The position numbers and the translations under genes were made by a program. Source: Vombatus ursinus (Eukaryota > Chordata > Mammalia > Diprotodontia > Vombatidae). Taken from it: 64,000 bases of DNA. Positions 12,521 through 24,614 of this stretch are shown here, piece after piece. Location of the stretch: positions 4,332,224-4,396,223 of the forward strand of contig NW_020954548.1 in NCBI RefSeq assembly GCF_900497805.2, given 5' to 3'. The notes under the pieces are model-generated. The model had not been told where the DNA came from. It did no database searches and worked only from the letters and a program-made list of their open reading frames with translations. Every line of letters begins with the position of its first letter. Position 1 is the first letter of the stretch.

Positions 12521-12588
12521 CTCTCTTATAGGATTTTTAAAAATCCTTTTGGGCCTGTTTCAGGAATTCTTTTTGAACTCAATACTAA

Positions 12589-12623
<35 letters not shown>

Positions 12624-12690
12624 CTTTCAGGCTTTAGATGTAGCAATTTTGCCTTTGTTGTCTTCTGGGTTTGTGTATTTTTCCTTCTTT
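12521..12690 (-). mobile_element. L1 subfamily-2 copy, upstream part with ORF1 N-terminal text
   Basis: Continues the element split at 9605. The minus strand reads KEKYTNPEDNKGKIATSKA, which lines up with PEEENKVKAPTSKT from the ORF1 N terminus of the HAL1 at 11640-11725. So ORF1 N-terminal coding text lies upstream of a 5' UTR-like module. A (TA)n run sits at about 12593-12621. The left part (12521-12544) is the right copy of the target-site duplication. Confidence 0.65.
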
Positions 12691-15600
12691 TTTATTAATT
12701 ATTTTTATTTTTCAATATTCATTTTTATAAGATTATAAGTCCCAAATTTTCCCCCTCTCTCCTCTCCCTCTTCCCAAATATGGAATGCAATATACATGTA
12801 CAATCATATTAAACATTTCCACATTAGTTATGCAGTGAAAAAAGAATCAGAACAAAAGGGAGAAAGAAAAAAAAAACATGAGAAAGAGGGGGGAAAAAAG
12901 AGAGAAAAAATAGTGTGCTTATATCAGCATTCAGACTCCATAGTTCTTTCTCTGTATGTGAATAGCATTTTTCATTGTAAGTCTTTTGGTATTGCCTTAG
13001 ATCATTGTATTGCTGAGAAGAGCAAGTTTATCAAAGTTGATCCTCCTACAATGTTGTTGTTACTGCGTGTAATATTCTCCTAGTTCTGCTCACTTCACTC
13101 AGTATCAGTTCATGCAAATCTTTCCAGGTATTTCTGAAATCTGCCAACTCATCATTTCTTATAGAGCAATAGTATTCCATTACATTCATATACCACAACT
13201 TGTTCAGTCCTTTCCCAATTGATAGGCATCCCCTCAATTTCCAATTCTTTACCACCACAAAAAGATATGCTATAAATATGTTTGTACATGTGGGTTCTTT
13301 TTTCCATTTTTTATGATCTCTTTGGGATACAGACCTAGTACTGGTATTGTTGGATCAAATGATATGCAGTTTTATAGCCCCTTGGTATAGTATAGATCAA
13401 AATTGTTCTCCAGAAGGGTTGGATCAGTTCACAACTCCACTAATAATTCATTGGTGTTCTAATTTTCCCACATCTTCTTCAAATTTATCATTTTCTTTTT
13501 TTTTTTCATATTGGCCAATCTGATAGGTGTGAAGTGGTACTCAGAGTTGTTTTATGTGCACTTCTCTAATCAATAGTAATTTAGAGCATTTTTATATGAC
13601 TATAGAGGACTTTAATTTCTTCATCTGAAAATTGCCTATTCATATCCTTTGACCATTTATCAATTGGAGAATGACTTGTATTCTTATAAATTTGGCTCAG
13701 TTCTCTATATATGTTAGAAATAAGGCATTTATCAGAGACACTGATGATAAAAATTGATTCCCAGCTTTCTAATCTTGATTGCATTGGCTTTGTTTGTACA
13801 AAAACTTTTTTTAAAAAATTTAATGTAATAAACAACACATATTTTGTATTTCATAATGTTCTCTATCTTGTTTGCTCATAAATTCTTTCCTTCTCCATAG
13901 ATTTGACAAGTAAACTATTCCTTGCTCTCCTATTTTGCTCATAGTATCACTCTTTATGTATAAATCATGTGCCCATTTTGACTTTACCTTGGTATATAGT
14001 GGAAGATGTTGGTTTATGCCTAGTTTCTGCCATACTATTTTCCAGTTTTTCCAGCAGTTTTTGTCAAATAGTGAGTTCTTATTGCAGAAGCTGGAGTCTT
14101 TGTGTTTATCAAACAGTAGTCATTGATGACTGTTTCTTGTGTACTTAACCTATCTCACTGCTCCACCACTCTATTTCTTAGCCAGTACAATGTAGTTTTG
14201 AAGATTGTTGCTTTATAATACAGTTTTAGATCTCAAATGGCTAGGCCACCTCCCTTGCATTTATTTTCATTAATTCACTTGCTTTTCTGTACCTCTTGTT
14301 CTTCCAGATGAATTTTATTATTATTTTTTCTATCTGTATAAAATAACATTTTGGTAGTTTGATTGGTATGGCACTGAATAATTAAATTAATTTATCATAT
14401 CATTTTTATTGTATTAGCTTGGCATACCAATGAGCAATTGATATTTTCTCAGTTGTTTATATCTGACTTTATTTGTGTGAAAAGCACTTTGCAATTGTTT
14501 TCATACAAGTCCTAGGTTTGTCTTGGCAGGTAGATGCCCAAATATTTTATACTGTCTACAGTTACTTCAAATGGAATTTCTCTATCTCTTGCTACTGGGC
14601 TTTGTTCATAATATATAGAAATGCTGATGATTTATGTGGGTTTATTTTATATCCTGCAAATTTGCTAAAGTTGTTATTTATTTCAAGCAGTTTTTAATTG
14701 ATTTTCTAGGATTCGAAGTATACCATCATATCTGTGAAGAGTGATAGCTTTGTTTCTTCATTGCCTGTTCTAATTCCATCAATTTATTTTTCTTCTCTTA
14801 TTGCTAAAGTTAACATTTTTAGTACAATATTGAATAACAGTGATGATAATGGAAATCTTTGTTTCACCCCTGATCTTATTGGGAGTGTTTCTAGCTCATT
14901 CCCATTACATATGATGTGGGTTTGTGTTTTGATCTTCCCTATCATCATAGTAATGTTTTTATGGTCAGAATCTTTTGTTTTTGCTGTTTGCTCATTTTTC
15001 CAACTTATTTCTTGAATTTTAGCTTCATAGTAAAGTTAGACTCTTCTCCTAGGATAGAGGGTCATTATCTCAAACTTCAGGTTTCTTTGTTTTGTTTTGT
15101 TTCATTTTGTTTTGTTTTTGTAGCTGTCAGAGATAGTTCTGGGGGTCTATTAGCTTTCAGTTCTCCCAAAGTGGTATGATCTAAAGAGAGGTATACCCAC
15201 TACTTTCCTGGACTGTTCTTTGGTCTGTGAATGACCACAAGCACTCTTTTTTATCCTGAAACTATTACCAGGATCCCTGCTCTCCTGAGGCTATAAGCTC
15301 TGGTGTTCTGGTTCTCCTCTTCATCCTGGGACTGCAAGTGAGGACTATGCCCCCCAAGTAGGAGTAATGTAACCAAGTCCTTACTCTAGTGCTAGCAAAA
15401 GGGCCGCCATAATCTCCTTCTCACCAATTTTCTCTCTTCTTTGCTGTTTGTGGACTGGGAATTCTGGAGGGAACTGCTGTAGTCACTGATTCAGTTGCAC
15501 ACAATGTCTGTTACTGGTTTCCTATGACATCACTGCAGCTGCAGCTAGTACTGAACTGTCTTCCACTCTGACCCCAATATAATAGCCTTTTTCTGAGATA

Positions 15601-15759
15601 TTCTAAGCTGTTTTGGGCTAAAAAAAAATTTCATCCCATCCTCTTGTGGGTTCTGCTGTTCAAGAATTTTTTTTGAGGTGTTACTTAAAGTTGTTTGAGG
15701 GGAATTTGGGAAAGCTCAGGAAAGTCCCTGCCTTTTCTCTGTCATCTTGGCTCTGGCCC
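12691..15759 (-). mobile_element. L1 with large internal deletion
   Basis: Minus-strand L1 with a poly(T) (3' end) near 12690-12712, a 3' UTR, ORF2 from its C terminus up to the reverse transcriptase (about 12950-14900), then a short ORF1-start-like piece (about 14905-15030) and a 5' UTR (about 15050-15759) ending in 'gagccaagatgacagag'. Most of ORF1, the endonuclease and the first part of the reverse transcriptase are missing. I found no clear target-site duplication. Confidence 0.8.
13046..14900 (-). pseudogene. L1 ORF2 remnant (RT to C terminus)
   Basis: Minus-strand ORF2 pieces. At 13046-13258 the C-terminal text is RGCLSIGKGLNKLWYMNVMEYYCSIR followed by LILSEVSRTRR. At 13581-13838 it reads SDKCLISNIYRELSQIYKNTSHSPIDKWSKDMNRQFSDEEIK, here quoted in parts: SDKCLISNIYREL, HSPIDKWSKDMNRQF. 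At about 14700-14800 the reverse-transcriptase core appears as LSLFTDMMVYFES, a decayed form of the usual FADDMMVYL, so one catalytic aspartate position is disturbed. Several stops and shifts; not functional. Confidence 0.85.
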
Positions 15760-15764
15760 ATATA

Positions 15765-15990
15765 TACTATAGCACTTTATATTTTGCAAAGCATTTTTAC
15801 ATACATCATCTCTGGATCTTCAAAGCAACTTTTATGAGATAGATACTATTTCCCACTCCACTGATTAGGCTGGGAGATGTTAAGTTAATTGCCTAGGTCA
15901 CATAGACAGTACATGTATGAAAGATTTAAACACAGAACTTCTAGAGTCCAATGTTCTATCATTATACCAACTAATTGATGCCATTCCCCC
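15765..15990 (+). repeat. MIR-type SINE remnant
   Basis: 'actatttcccactccactga', 'gttaagttaattgcctagg' and 'cattataccaact' follow the order of a MIR-like element (cell-count, CORE, end). Strongly diverged. Confidence 0.6.
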
Positions 15991-16019
15991 TTCACACTAT
16001 CCATCCTAATAAACCTGGA

Positions 16020-16365
16020 TAAACATCATTATGTCTATAGCCTTTTGCCTTTGTACAATCCTGAAATGTTCTTTCTCTTCATCTTTGCTTTGTAGAATCC
16101 CTAATTTCCTTAAAAGCAGAGCTAAAGGGCCACCTCTCAAACAAGTACATTTTCAGTCCCATTTGATTGTTCCTATGAGTTTCTTCTTGAAAATAACTGC
16201 ATTCCTTTATATTTACTTATCTATGTACATATTCCTTCTTTAGAAGAATGTAAACTCCTTGACAATTAGGATTATTCCATGTTTACCTCTGTATTTCAAA
16301 CCCCTAGCCAAAAAAAGAATCCTGTATATGATAGGTGCTTGTTTGTTGAGTTGAATTCATGTGAA
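16020..16365 (+). mobile_element. L2 3' end
   Basis: 'gtaaactccttgacaattag' and 'gataggtgcttgtttgttga' match the characteristic L2 end (…gtgagctccttgagggcagg… gtaggtgctcaataaatg). 5'-truncated and old. Confidence 0.7.
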
Positions 16366-18880
16366 TTCTTCTCATTGACTATGAATCATCTTAAATGGTG
16401 GATGATACTTAGGTAAGTTTGGAGTCACTGTATCAACAGGAAACATTTCTTGATAAAATTACCTGAAAATGCCATTATACTTAGGAATAATGATAGGAAT
16501 TATTGGTCAGGATAGCATCCTAAATGCTCTGCAGAAAACCAAGTTCCCACATAACCTACTGTAGTAAAAACCTGGAATTCACAATAAGAAATCTCATGAC
16601 AAAATGTACAAAAATTTGAGGGACATGTGATTATATGATTGAAAGGGAGAAGGATGAAGGAAAGTCAGTATCAAATAATAGAGGTCATAAGATGAAGGTA
16701 TGGACACAGTTACAACATAAACACTGTTGCTTTCCTCTTTTATATGGTCTACATATGTTACCCCTAAAGGCACACAAATAATCTGAAGGCTTCATTTAGA
16801 TAATCTTTTTCTTTACATCTAACTACAAATTCTTATAAAAAGTATGAGAAATATAAATGATGAAATCTGATTTTCCGATTAAAAAAACAAGTTAAATAGG
16901 TTGCAATAAGAGACTGTTTCCCAAATTTTTATGAAAAGAGGATAAACTACAGGTTCAATCAACTACAAATGTTCTAATTGTGTACTGAAAAATATAGACT
17001 TTTGCACAGTGTTTGTAAATCAAGTTATAATATATATTATTTTATTTCTTTTATTTATTATGTAATATAATTATATAATAATATATATTATTTATATTAT
17101 TAATATATGTGGAAGTTATAATCCACAATAACACTATATATTTCAACATGACAGATTATCACCACATATGGTCCAGAATTTTTAACTTCTTTTTAACTTT
17201 TGCCTTATTTTTCCTCTATAAAATACTAAAAGGTAAAGGATATCAGAATTTTGGTACTAGAGAAAACTTTCAGGAAACTTTGAAATTATGTTTTAAGAGA
17301 CTTTTAGGAAGTATTTTTTTTTCCTTTGAGATGGATCTTTGATAAACTAATCCAGGTATTTATGTTTAGCTGCCCTAGTTTCCCCTCTCCCCCATTGTAC
17401 ATTTATCAGTATCAAAGCAAAATAAAGAGAGTCACCCAAAGTTGCCCTAACTGAAAGCAGAAAGTTTTTCTGCTTTCTTGAGCTGCCATCTTATCACCAG
17501 TGGCAATTTCATCTTACATTGTAAACTGAAAGGAAAGGATGTTTGTGCAATTGAATTGTTAAATAGAACAACTGTCCTTTACAATATATGAACAATATTG
17601 CTTGCTCCAGATTTTCCAACCATGGTTGAGAAAATGAAACATCATTATGTTTTTTGCTTTACCTTGTCAAAAGTCTCAAAGCCTTGAATTGAAAGGTGGA
17701 TATAATCAAAAACACACATCTGAGTTGATACTGATCACACAAAATCAAAAGTCTTTTCATTTCCACCATAAGTCTTGCATGGCACACTATGTTATTGAAT
17801 TATACCAATCAGAATATTGTTTTTTTCTAATCATTTTTAAGATTGAGAATACTTCTTCTAATAACATAGATGATGCTTTCTTCACGAAGCAGAAAACCTT
17901 CTTATTGAGTTGTGTTGGACAAAAGTAATTCATATCCTGCTTGCCAGATTTTTCTGGGGATCAACCGCTCTATTTTTAGCTGGAATAGATCCTCATCCAC
18001 TTTCTCTCTGTCTCTGTGTCTCTGTCTCTGTGTCTCTGTCTGTCTCTGTCTGTCTCTGTCTCTGTCTCTGTCTCTCTCTGTCTCTCTTTCTCTCTCATCC
18101 ATGACACTTTTTACATTTTTCCTTATCCTCCCTATAGCTTATGAAAGTGCTGATCCCCTTTTATTATTCAACGTATTCTTCTCCACTGAATTCAGAGATA
18201 GCATATATCTTGTCTGTTTTGGGAGTTCATCATCTTCTTAACTCTGTGATACTGGGTTGTGGCAGCTCTGCATGCTACATCTTCTTAGAATCATAGGTGA
18301 GAGTTGAATGACAGGTGGATACCAAAGGTGGATGAGAAGCCTTGAAATGGGCTCAGTAATCCCTCACACCAGTGTTACTAGTCCTTTCAGAATACCCCAT
18401 ACAACTTTCCTGGCAGACAGACTAATCCAAGTTGAGGATAACTGACAGATCTCAAACATTGGTGAATTAGTGGGATGTCTACCCTGAACATGTGAAGATT
18501 TTCCCCAATGGAATGAATAGAAAAGAACAATTTATTCCAATGTCTGTGAAGGCAGCTGAAGCAGGCATTATGAAGCAGTTAAAGATTGGTCAGACATCAA
18601 AGATGCCAAGGTCATCCACTAAATCCTGGGCCATTGACAGTCATCTTGGCATTTGTCTTCCCTTTGGACTTCAGACTTTGCAAAAGAGAGTGAGACTGAT
18701 GAGTATGCAACTGTGCCTCAATTAAATCAATTTCAAAGTAAATCAAAACACTACTTCATGATGTCATTGGTCTTTGAAAATAAAGGATGAAAAAGAACTG
18801 TATAATATATGTATTACATAAAGGTCTTTCCTTTACTGTGTAATTATTTTGAAACCCATGCTGAGTGTCTGGAAAGCATC
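16366..18880. other. Mostly unique AT-rich DNA
   Basis: No gene recognised. It contains an AT-only patch at about 17025-17110 and a CT/GTCTCT microsatellite (separate entry). The open frame at 18492-18725 has no recognisable domain and no supporting context. Confidence 0.55.
17998..18098. repeat. (TCTCTG)n-like microsatellite
   Basis: Imperfect TCTCTGTCTCTG array, open in several frames on both strands (LSLSVSLSL / DRDRDRQRQ), which produces spurious ORFs. Confidence 0.95.
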
Positions 18881-19035
18881 ATGAAACAATAGAAAAAGTT
18901 GTTACTTTGGAGCCCGAGGTCCTGTTAAATTCTGCATTGGTCATTGACTGGCCTTAGGCAAGTTGATTAACCTATCTGGGTCTGGTATCTTCATCTGTTA
19001 AATCACAAAATTAGACTACTTGCTCTCAACAGTCA
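18880..19035 (+). repeat. CORE-SINE/MIR-like remnant
   Basis: 'ggccttaggcaagttgatta', 'acctatctgggtctgg' and 'cttcatctgttaaat' match the order of the tRNA-derived mammalian CORE-SINEs. Confidence 0.6.
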
Positions 19036-19059
19036 CTTTTACCTACTCTTATATGCTGA

Positions 19060-19575
19060 TATTTTAAAAATAATTTAATATTTTATTCCCCTCAATTGTT
19101 TGTAAAAACAATTTTAATATTCATTTAAAAAATTGAATTCCAATTTCTCTTTTTCCCCTCTTCCCTCCCCCCTTATTGAAAAGGCAAGCAATTTGATATG
19201 TTACACATGTGCAATCATGCAAAACATAGTTCTATATTAGTCATATTGTCAAAAAAAGAAACAGATCCTCACCCCCCCCCAAAAAGAAAGAAAATTTCTT
19301 TAAAAGTTAAGAAAAAGTATGCTTCAATTTGTATTCAGATGCTCTCAGTTCTTTCTCTGGAGATGTAGAGCATTATTCATCATAAATCCTTCAGAATTTC
19401 TTCCAATCATGGTATTGCTGAAAATACCTAAGTCATTCACAATTGATCATCATATACTATTGCTGTTACTGTATATAGTGTTCTCCTGGTTCTGCTGATT
19501 TCACTTTCATCAGTTTATGGAAGTCTTTCCACTTATTTTTCTGAGAGAATTCTGCTCATCATTACTATATACACT
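19060..19575 (-). mobile_element. 5'-truncated L1 3' end
   Basis: Minus-strand L1 3' UTR plus the last part of ORF2. It aligns by eye with 12700-13160: 'gcaagcaatt', 'tgcaatcatgcaaaacat', 'cagttctttctctgg', 'tgttctcctggttctgct'. It carries a C-run and A-run near 19269-19290. Confidence 0.8.
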
Positions 19576-19589
19576 GGTAATTCTGCTTT

Positions 19590-20340
19590 TATCTCTTCCT
19601 CTTTATTTTCCTCACCTCTCATTACTAAATTCTGCTGATGTTAACTATTCAACATCTTTTTATTGTGTCTCTCAATTTTCTTCTCCAACCATTTGAGCAT
19701 GGAAAATCCTATCATCCACATTAACTACTGGATAGCCTCATAACATCCCCTTACATTATTTATTAAATCTTTCATGTCTCTGATAGAATAATTGTTCTGT
19801 TATGAAATTATGTTACCCCATTCTCCTATTGAAAATGTTCCATAATGTTCTATTATCTACTCAGTGAAATGTAAACTAACTCTGTTTCTGTTCAAAGCCC
19901 TATACAGTCTGATGCCAATTCACCCTTGCATATTTATCTCATGCTATACCATTCCACATGCTCAACACCCTTACCAGACTAAATTATCTTTGCCCTAAAC
20001 ATAAAATAAACTCTCACATATGTATTCTTTTGCTTAAATTTTCCCTATGGCCGGCATACCTTCACCTCTACTTTTCGCCTATTGAGTTCCTGACTATCCT
20101 GCACATGTTACTTCCTCAAGGAAGTATTCCATGATTCCTAGGGTCAATAAGTCTTCTCATTCAGATTTCACATATCATTTTATTTTTCAGTTCTCTACAG
20201 TGAGAATCCTGCATTATTATGCATTACAGCAATTTGTTTCAGAATCTTATCCCCCAGCTTGGCTGTAATTCCATGTATGAAGTTGAGAATTATATCTTGT
20301 ATGTTTGTACCTTTTCATTATAAAGTAGAGCAGTCTTCAC
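19590..20340 (+). mobile_element. L2 remnant
   Basis: Pyrimidine-rich text with 'caaagccctatacagtctga', 'atgccaattcacccttgc' and 'cttcctcaaggaagtattcc' follows the L2 ORF2 end and 3' region (usual forms 'aagccctttacaacctgact', 'ctccaggaagccttccctga'). Old and broken. Confidence 0.65.
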
Positions 20341-21365
20341 TGATTGCTAGATTTCAAAAAAGTATGTACTAATTGTGGCATCATGTTAGAGAAATAGTCT
20401 GAAAATATCAGTGAAAAATAAGGATTATATTCACTCAAGATTCTAGCCCTGTTTATCTGGGTAATTTGGGTGGGGGGTCTCCTCCAGTAGAGAAGGTTAA
20501 AAGTGATAGAATGTTTCAAGGAAAGAGCCAGGTTTTAATTAAAGAAATCAGGTGGAAGGATTATTGATTGTGAAGTCTAAGGGCATAAGGACATTTGTTA
20601 AAATAAAATGGGGGCTCCAAAAGGCACAGTTAGATCACTTAAAATGGGTTAATCTGTTTGGAGTAAGATTTGGGAAGGAAGAGGACTAAATAGAATACAG
20701 ATGACAGTGGTAGGGGAAGAAAATAAGAATTTTGAAGCATTAGGGTCCCTTTGAGATGAAGTGATTTATATTATATTGGGAACAGACTGTTCTCCATGCT
20801 CCACCAAAATTGAAAAGTAAAAGTAAAATGTAATTATATTGTTATGTGGACATTTTTGGATACTTGTTATGATTTTACAATGAAATTATTTAATTTTTAA
20901 AATAATTTACATATTGTAATAGTGTATTTCATTCAACATTCTGGTAACTAAACTAAATTTAAGAATGTGAGGGGGTTTTTAAAGCAAATTTATCAAGTCA
21001 AGCATCTAGTTCACATTTATCCAAACCACTTATTTCAGTTTAACAGTATATAGGAATCTAAAAGTAATCTGAAACAATCATGGCTTTTCCCCACTAAATT
21101 TAGAGAACACTGACTAAGTTTATGTTCATTTAGCAGAAAAGCAAGAGAGCTTAGAATATGGTTAACAAGAATAATTAGTTAAATTAGGAAGCTATGAGAT
21201 GGATGAGTAGGATGCCAATACTCTGTGGCATCTTCCACAGCCGTGGAAGAAGTACGACTTATTGAAACATGCGTTAGTGCCCCATCTTCTGGGAAACACA
21301 AATATGCCACAAAAGCTACTGAGTGAGTTACAATAAGCAGGTCAAGATGTCCTAATGATCAGAAA
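20341..21365. other. Unique sequence, nothing recognised
   Basis: AT-rich, no credible coding frame or familiar repeat. Confidence 0.5.
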
Positions 21366-21369
21366 GGCT

Positions 21370-21560
21370 TTGATGATTGAATAGACCCTGGCCTTACGGA
21401 GTCTGGGGTTCATTTCTAATGTTTATTACCTGAATAACCTTGGGAAGTCATTTAATCTCCCTAGATATAAATGTCTCAACTCTCAAATGAGGAGGTTAAA
21501 CTAGATGACCTGTAATGTACCTTCTATATTTAAATCTATAATTCTATGGTGTCATGCATG
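21370..21560 (+). repeat. CORE-SINE remnant (MIR/THER type)
   Basis: 'ccttgggaagtcatttaatc', 'ctcaaatgaggaggttaaac' and 'tagatgacctgtaatgtacc' match a CORE-SINE with the 'actagatgacctctaaggtc' 3' end. Confidence 0.65.
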
Positions 21561-21819
21561 TGGTAATCCTCCAAACAATATGGATTCTAACTCTATCCAT
21601 AATCAACTACTCATCACAGATTAATAGTTTATAGTACTCATCTTCAGCCCTAAATTCCTTGTTTTAACTCTGGCCTATGGTTTTCTCATTTCATCTTGTC
21701 TGTTTACCATGTTTTAAAAATTGTTTCTCAATTCTACTTATGTAAGTGACAGTTCTTACCATATACTATGTATTACTATGTACTTACATAAGGGTAGAAT
21801 TCAATTTGTGTTTATTTTG

Positions 21820-22080
21820 CTATAGGGAACTCCTGACAAGATTCTTTCTGACTTTGAAGTTGTCTTTCTATTATATAATACACAGTGCTATAGCTGGCAT
21901 ATATCCTTATCTTCTGCAGAGAACATTTCAATTCAATTCAACAATCATTAGTTAAGCCCCCTCAGTGTGTAAGTCACTGTAGTAGGCACTGGCAATACAA
22001 AGACAAAAGAGATAGTCTCTATGCTCAAGGAACTTCTAGCACACTTGGGGGTTAAAGGGTGGTTATGATGGATATTCAAA
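21820..22080 (+). repeat. Local duplication, copy 1
   Basis: About 260 bp similar across its length to 23560-23820. Shared landmarks are 'tatagggaactcctgaca', 'ctttctgactttgaagttg', 'ttcaattcaa' before 'catcattagttaagc', and the end 'gtggatatt' / 'atggatattc'. Its second half is an old interspersed repeat ('ggcactggcaatacaaagac', 'ctcaaggaacttctagcac'). Confidence 0.75.
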
Positions 22081-22840
22081 TTAGATAAATAAATACATAG
22101 AATATACAAAGAAATATGGTAAATAGCTTTCTATTATATATCACGTTAGAAACTACAAACACCAATACTGTAATCTAGTAACATAAATCTTACTTAAAGT
22201 TGTGCCGCAGAAGTTTTGATTTGGGGTATTAATCACATTGAATTTGTTTCTCCTATCTCCATGTCCATGGTTTAGCACATTTTATCAATAGTTAAACAAA
22301 TTTAGATCCCACTAGCACTAACCAGGACTGTGGTATGAGTATTTTCCCATCAAAAAACTCTTTGATCTCTTGACTATATTGTGTTCATATCTATTTCATA
22401 AAGTCAAAAAGAATGAGTTTTATCTGGAAATAAACTTAAAAAAATTAAAACTAAAACAAGATGGATGATTCAGTAAAAATTTGAGGTTTCACTTGTTGAT
22501 CTTGTTTTTATTATTGTTTTCTTTTCTTTCTTTTTTTTTTGGTGTGAAATCAGGTTTTTATTGGCATAGATGGTTCCCTTTATGAAAAATTCAAGGTTCA
22601 ATGAAAATTGGCAACTAGTCTGTAACTTAAATGCAGAGAATTAGCTTGGTTCCCCTAAATTCATGAAATTCATCCTCACACATTTGTTATGAAGCAGAAG
22701 TAGGATGTGAACCCAGGTCTTTCTGACTCCAAAAATGGCCTTCTTTATTCTAACCATGTTGTCTCTTGGAAGTTAACATTAACTATGAATACTAATACCA
22801 ACCTTATCAATAGATCCAAAACCAGCAATGAACCAGCAAT
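22081..22840. other. Unique sequence with a short MIR-like scrap
   Basis: No gene. About 22670-22760 carries 'gatgtgaacccaggtctttc', typical of a MIR interior. A T-run at about 22525-22540 may be a decayed retroposon tail. Confidence 0.45.
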
Positions 22841-22955
22841 CAACATCAGCAGAAAAATATTTGTTGGACAACTGTTAAGTACTAGGGATCCAAAGATATT
22901 TAAGACATGGTCCCTGTCCTTTGGGAATATATTCTGTACAGTATTTGGTAAAGAA
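22841..22955 (+). repeat. Old interspersed repeat fragment
   Basis: 'aagtactagggatccaaaga' and 'catggtccctgtcctttggg' match the same old repeat seen in the 21820/23560 duplication and at 42600 and 59990. I do not assert its family name. Confidence 0.55.
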
Positions 22956-23425
22956 GCATAGGGTATGGAAAAGTAATAGCCTTGGAATCAGAAAGCTTGA
23001 GTTCAAGAGTCTGCTCTGCTACTTTCTGGGCCTTTCTTTCCTCATTAAAATTAAGGGACTGGTTTCATCTAATGAAGTCAAACATTCTCTGATTTTGCAT
23101 GATAGGATATACACACAAAGAAAATATATAACAGTATAAGGCAAAAGGCAGTCTGATGTAGTATGTAGGGTACTGGACTAGAAGCCATGAAGAACTGGGC
23201 TTGAATCCCAGCCCCACTATATTATAAATGTGTGGCCCTGAAAAAAAATAATTTAACTTCTCTGAATTTCAATTTTCTGCTTTTTGAGAAGGGGATAATA
23301 ACTGATCTGCAAAACTGAGATAATAACAAGATGAAGTGGTTATAAATATCAAGAAAATATATGTAAAATGACTTGCAAACTTTAAAGAGCATATAAATAT
23401 GAGTTGATGATGATGATGATGATGA
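22956..23425 (+). repeat. Two CORE-SINE remnants and a GAT microsatellite
   Basis: About 22956-23110 ('ccttggaatcagaaagcttg', 'gggactggtttcatctaatg') and about 23140-23405 ('gggcttgaatcccagcccca', 'aagagcatataaatatgagt') follow the tRNA-derived CORE-SINE plan. The second ends in (GAT)n at about 23405-23427, the usual 'ttattattattat' position of this SINE class. Confidence 0.65.
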
Positions 23426-23559
23426 TGTAACTAATTAAAGTAATATATCCAAAGACATAATTTACCACAAACTTATCATCCTTTATGATGATGTCTCAAC
23501 ATCAGAGTCTACTGTGGGCATGTGACTTCAGAATCTATAAGTATCTGTGATTGTCATGA

Positions 23560-23820
23560 TATAGGGAACTCCTGACAGGAGCCTTTCTGACTTTGAAGTT
23601 GGTTCTCCCTTACATAATATATAGTGTAATAACTGGCACACATCCTTACTTTCTACAGAGAACAATTCAATTCAACTATCATTAGTTAAGCTCCCTCCAT
23701 GTGTAAGTCATTGTGGTAGGCACTGATGATACAAAGCCAAAAGAGAGAGTCTCTTTATTTAAGGAATTTCTATTACACTGGGGAGTCAAAACGGTTGATA
23801 ATGGATGGTGGATATTCCAA
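23560..23820 (+). repeat. Local duplication, copy 2
   Basis: Partner of 21820-22080 in direct orientation, offset about 1.74 kb. Divergence by eye is substantial but even, with small indels. Confidence 0.75.
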
Positions 23821-24224
23821 CTATCTCCCTTCTAGATTTTCTATCTCTCTATTCCAACCCTACTTCTGTTCTTCCCAGGACCTTGGTCTTAGATCGTTGC
23901 TGTCATCACTCTACCTGGCCACTAAGAATTATAATCTTTGCACATTCTAACCAGTATATTAAAAGACAAAATTAGAGAAAAAAAACCTACTCTTTTAATT
24001 AGGTTAGGAAAAGCATAGATTTTTTTAGAGCTTTTCACTATGAAACTGAGAGAAAACCAACTCAAAGGACATTGAAACAGCTACAGCAACAACAGTTTAG
24101 AAAAGGTTGAGTTTTACAGAGAACAATTATAGGTTTCTCATCCAAACTACCTTTCATTTTATTTATGGTACTGTCAATAAAAATGTCACACTGAAGATAA
24201 AATTATTGCAGTCCCCTAGATCCA
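23821..24224. other. Unique sequence
   Basis: No recognised feature. Confidence 0.45.
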
Positions 24225-24480
24225 TGTATCTGGTACAGTAGGAAGGGGGTAGGATTTAGCAGCAGAGGACCTAGTTTAGAATCCTGGCTCTGTTACCTGA
24301 CTTGGAGAAAGTGTTTGTTTGTTTGTTTGTTTTGTGCTTGCTTGTTCTTTAACTGTAAAATGAAGTGGTTTGTTTGGAACAGGGTTTTTCTTTATTTGTG
24401 TTGTAGACACCTTTTATAGTCTGATAAAACATGTGGAATCCTTCAGAATAATGTTTTAAATGCATAAAATAAACAGCACA
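24225..24480 (+). repeat. CORE-SINE remnant with (TTTG)n, plus old repeat scrap
   Basis: 'agcagaggacctagtttaga' and 'atcctggctctgttacctga' are SINE-like; a GTTT run follows at about 24314-24340. The segment at about 24415-24490 ('ccttcagaataatgttttaa', 'atgcataaaataaacagcac') resembles a conserved mammalian repeat motif whose name I do not recall. Confidence 0.5.
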
Positions 24481-24614
24481 GGATTATAAAGGAATGAAGA
24501 CTTTCTTTCCTATCCATATTCATGGGCCTTCTGAAATCTATCAAGAGATCTTTCATCTCACTCCAAATCGGAATCCCCTAACAAGATGGGTATTTATGAA
24601 TCACTGTTATGGGA

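Noticed and set aside
17902-18241. Overlapping frames DRDRDRQRQ and LSLSVSLSL
   Set aside because: Produced by the TCTCTG microsatellite.
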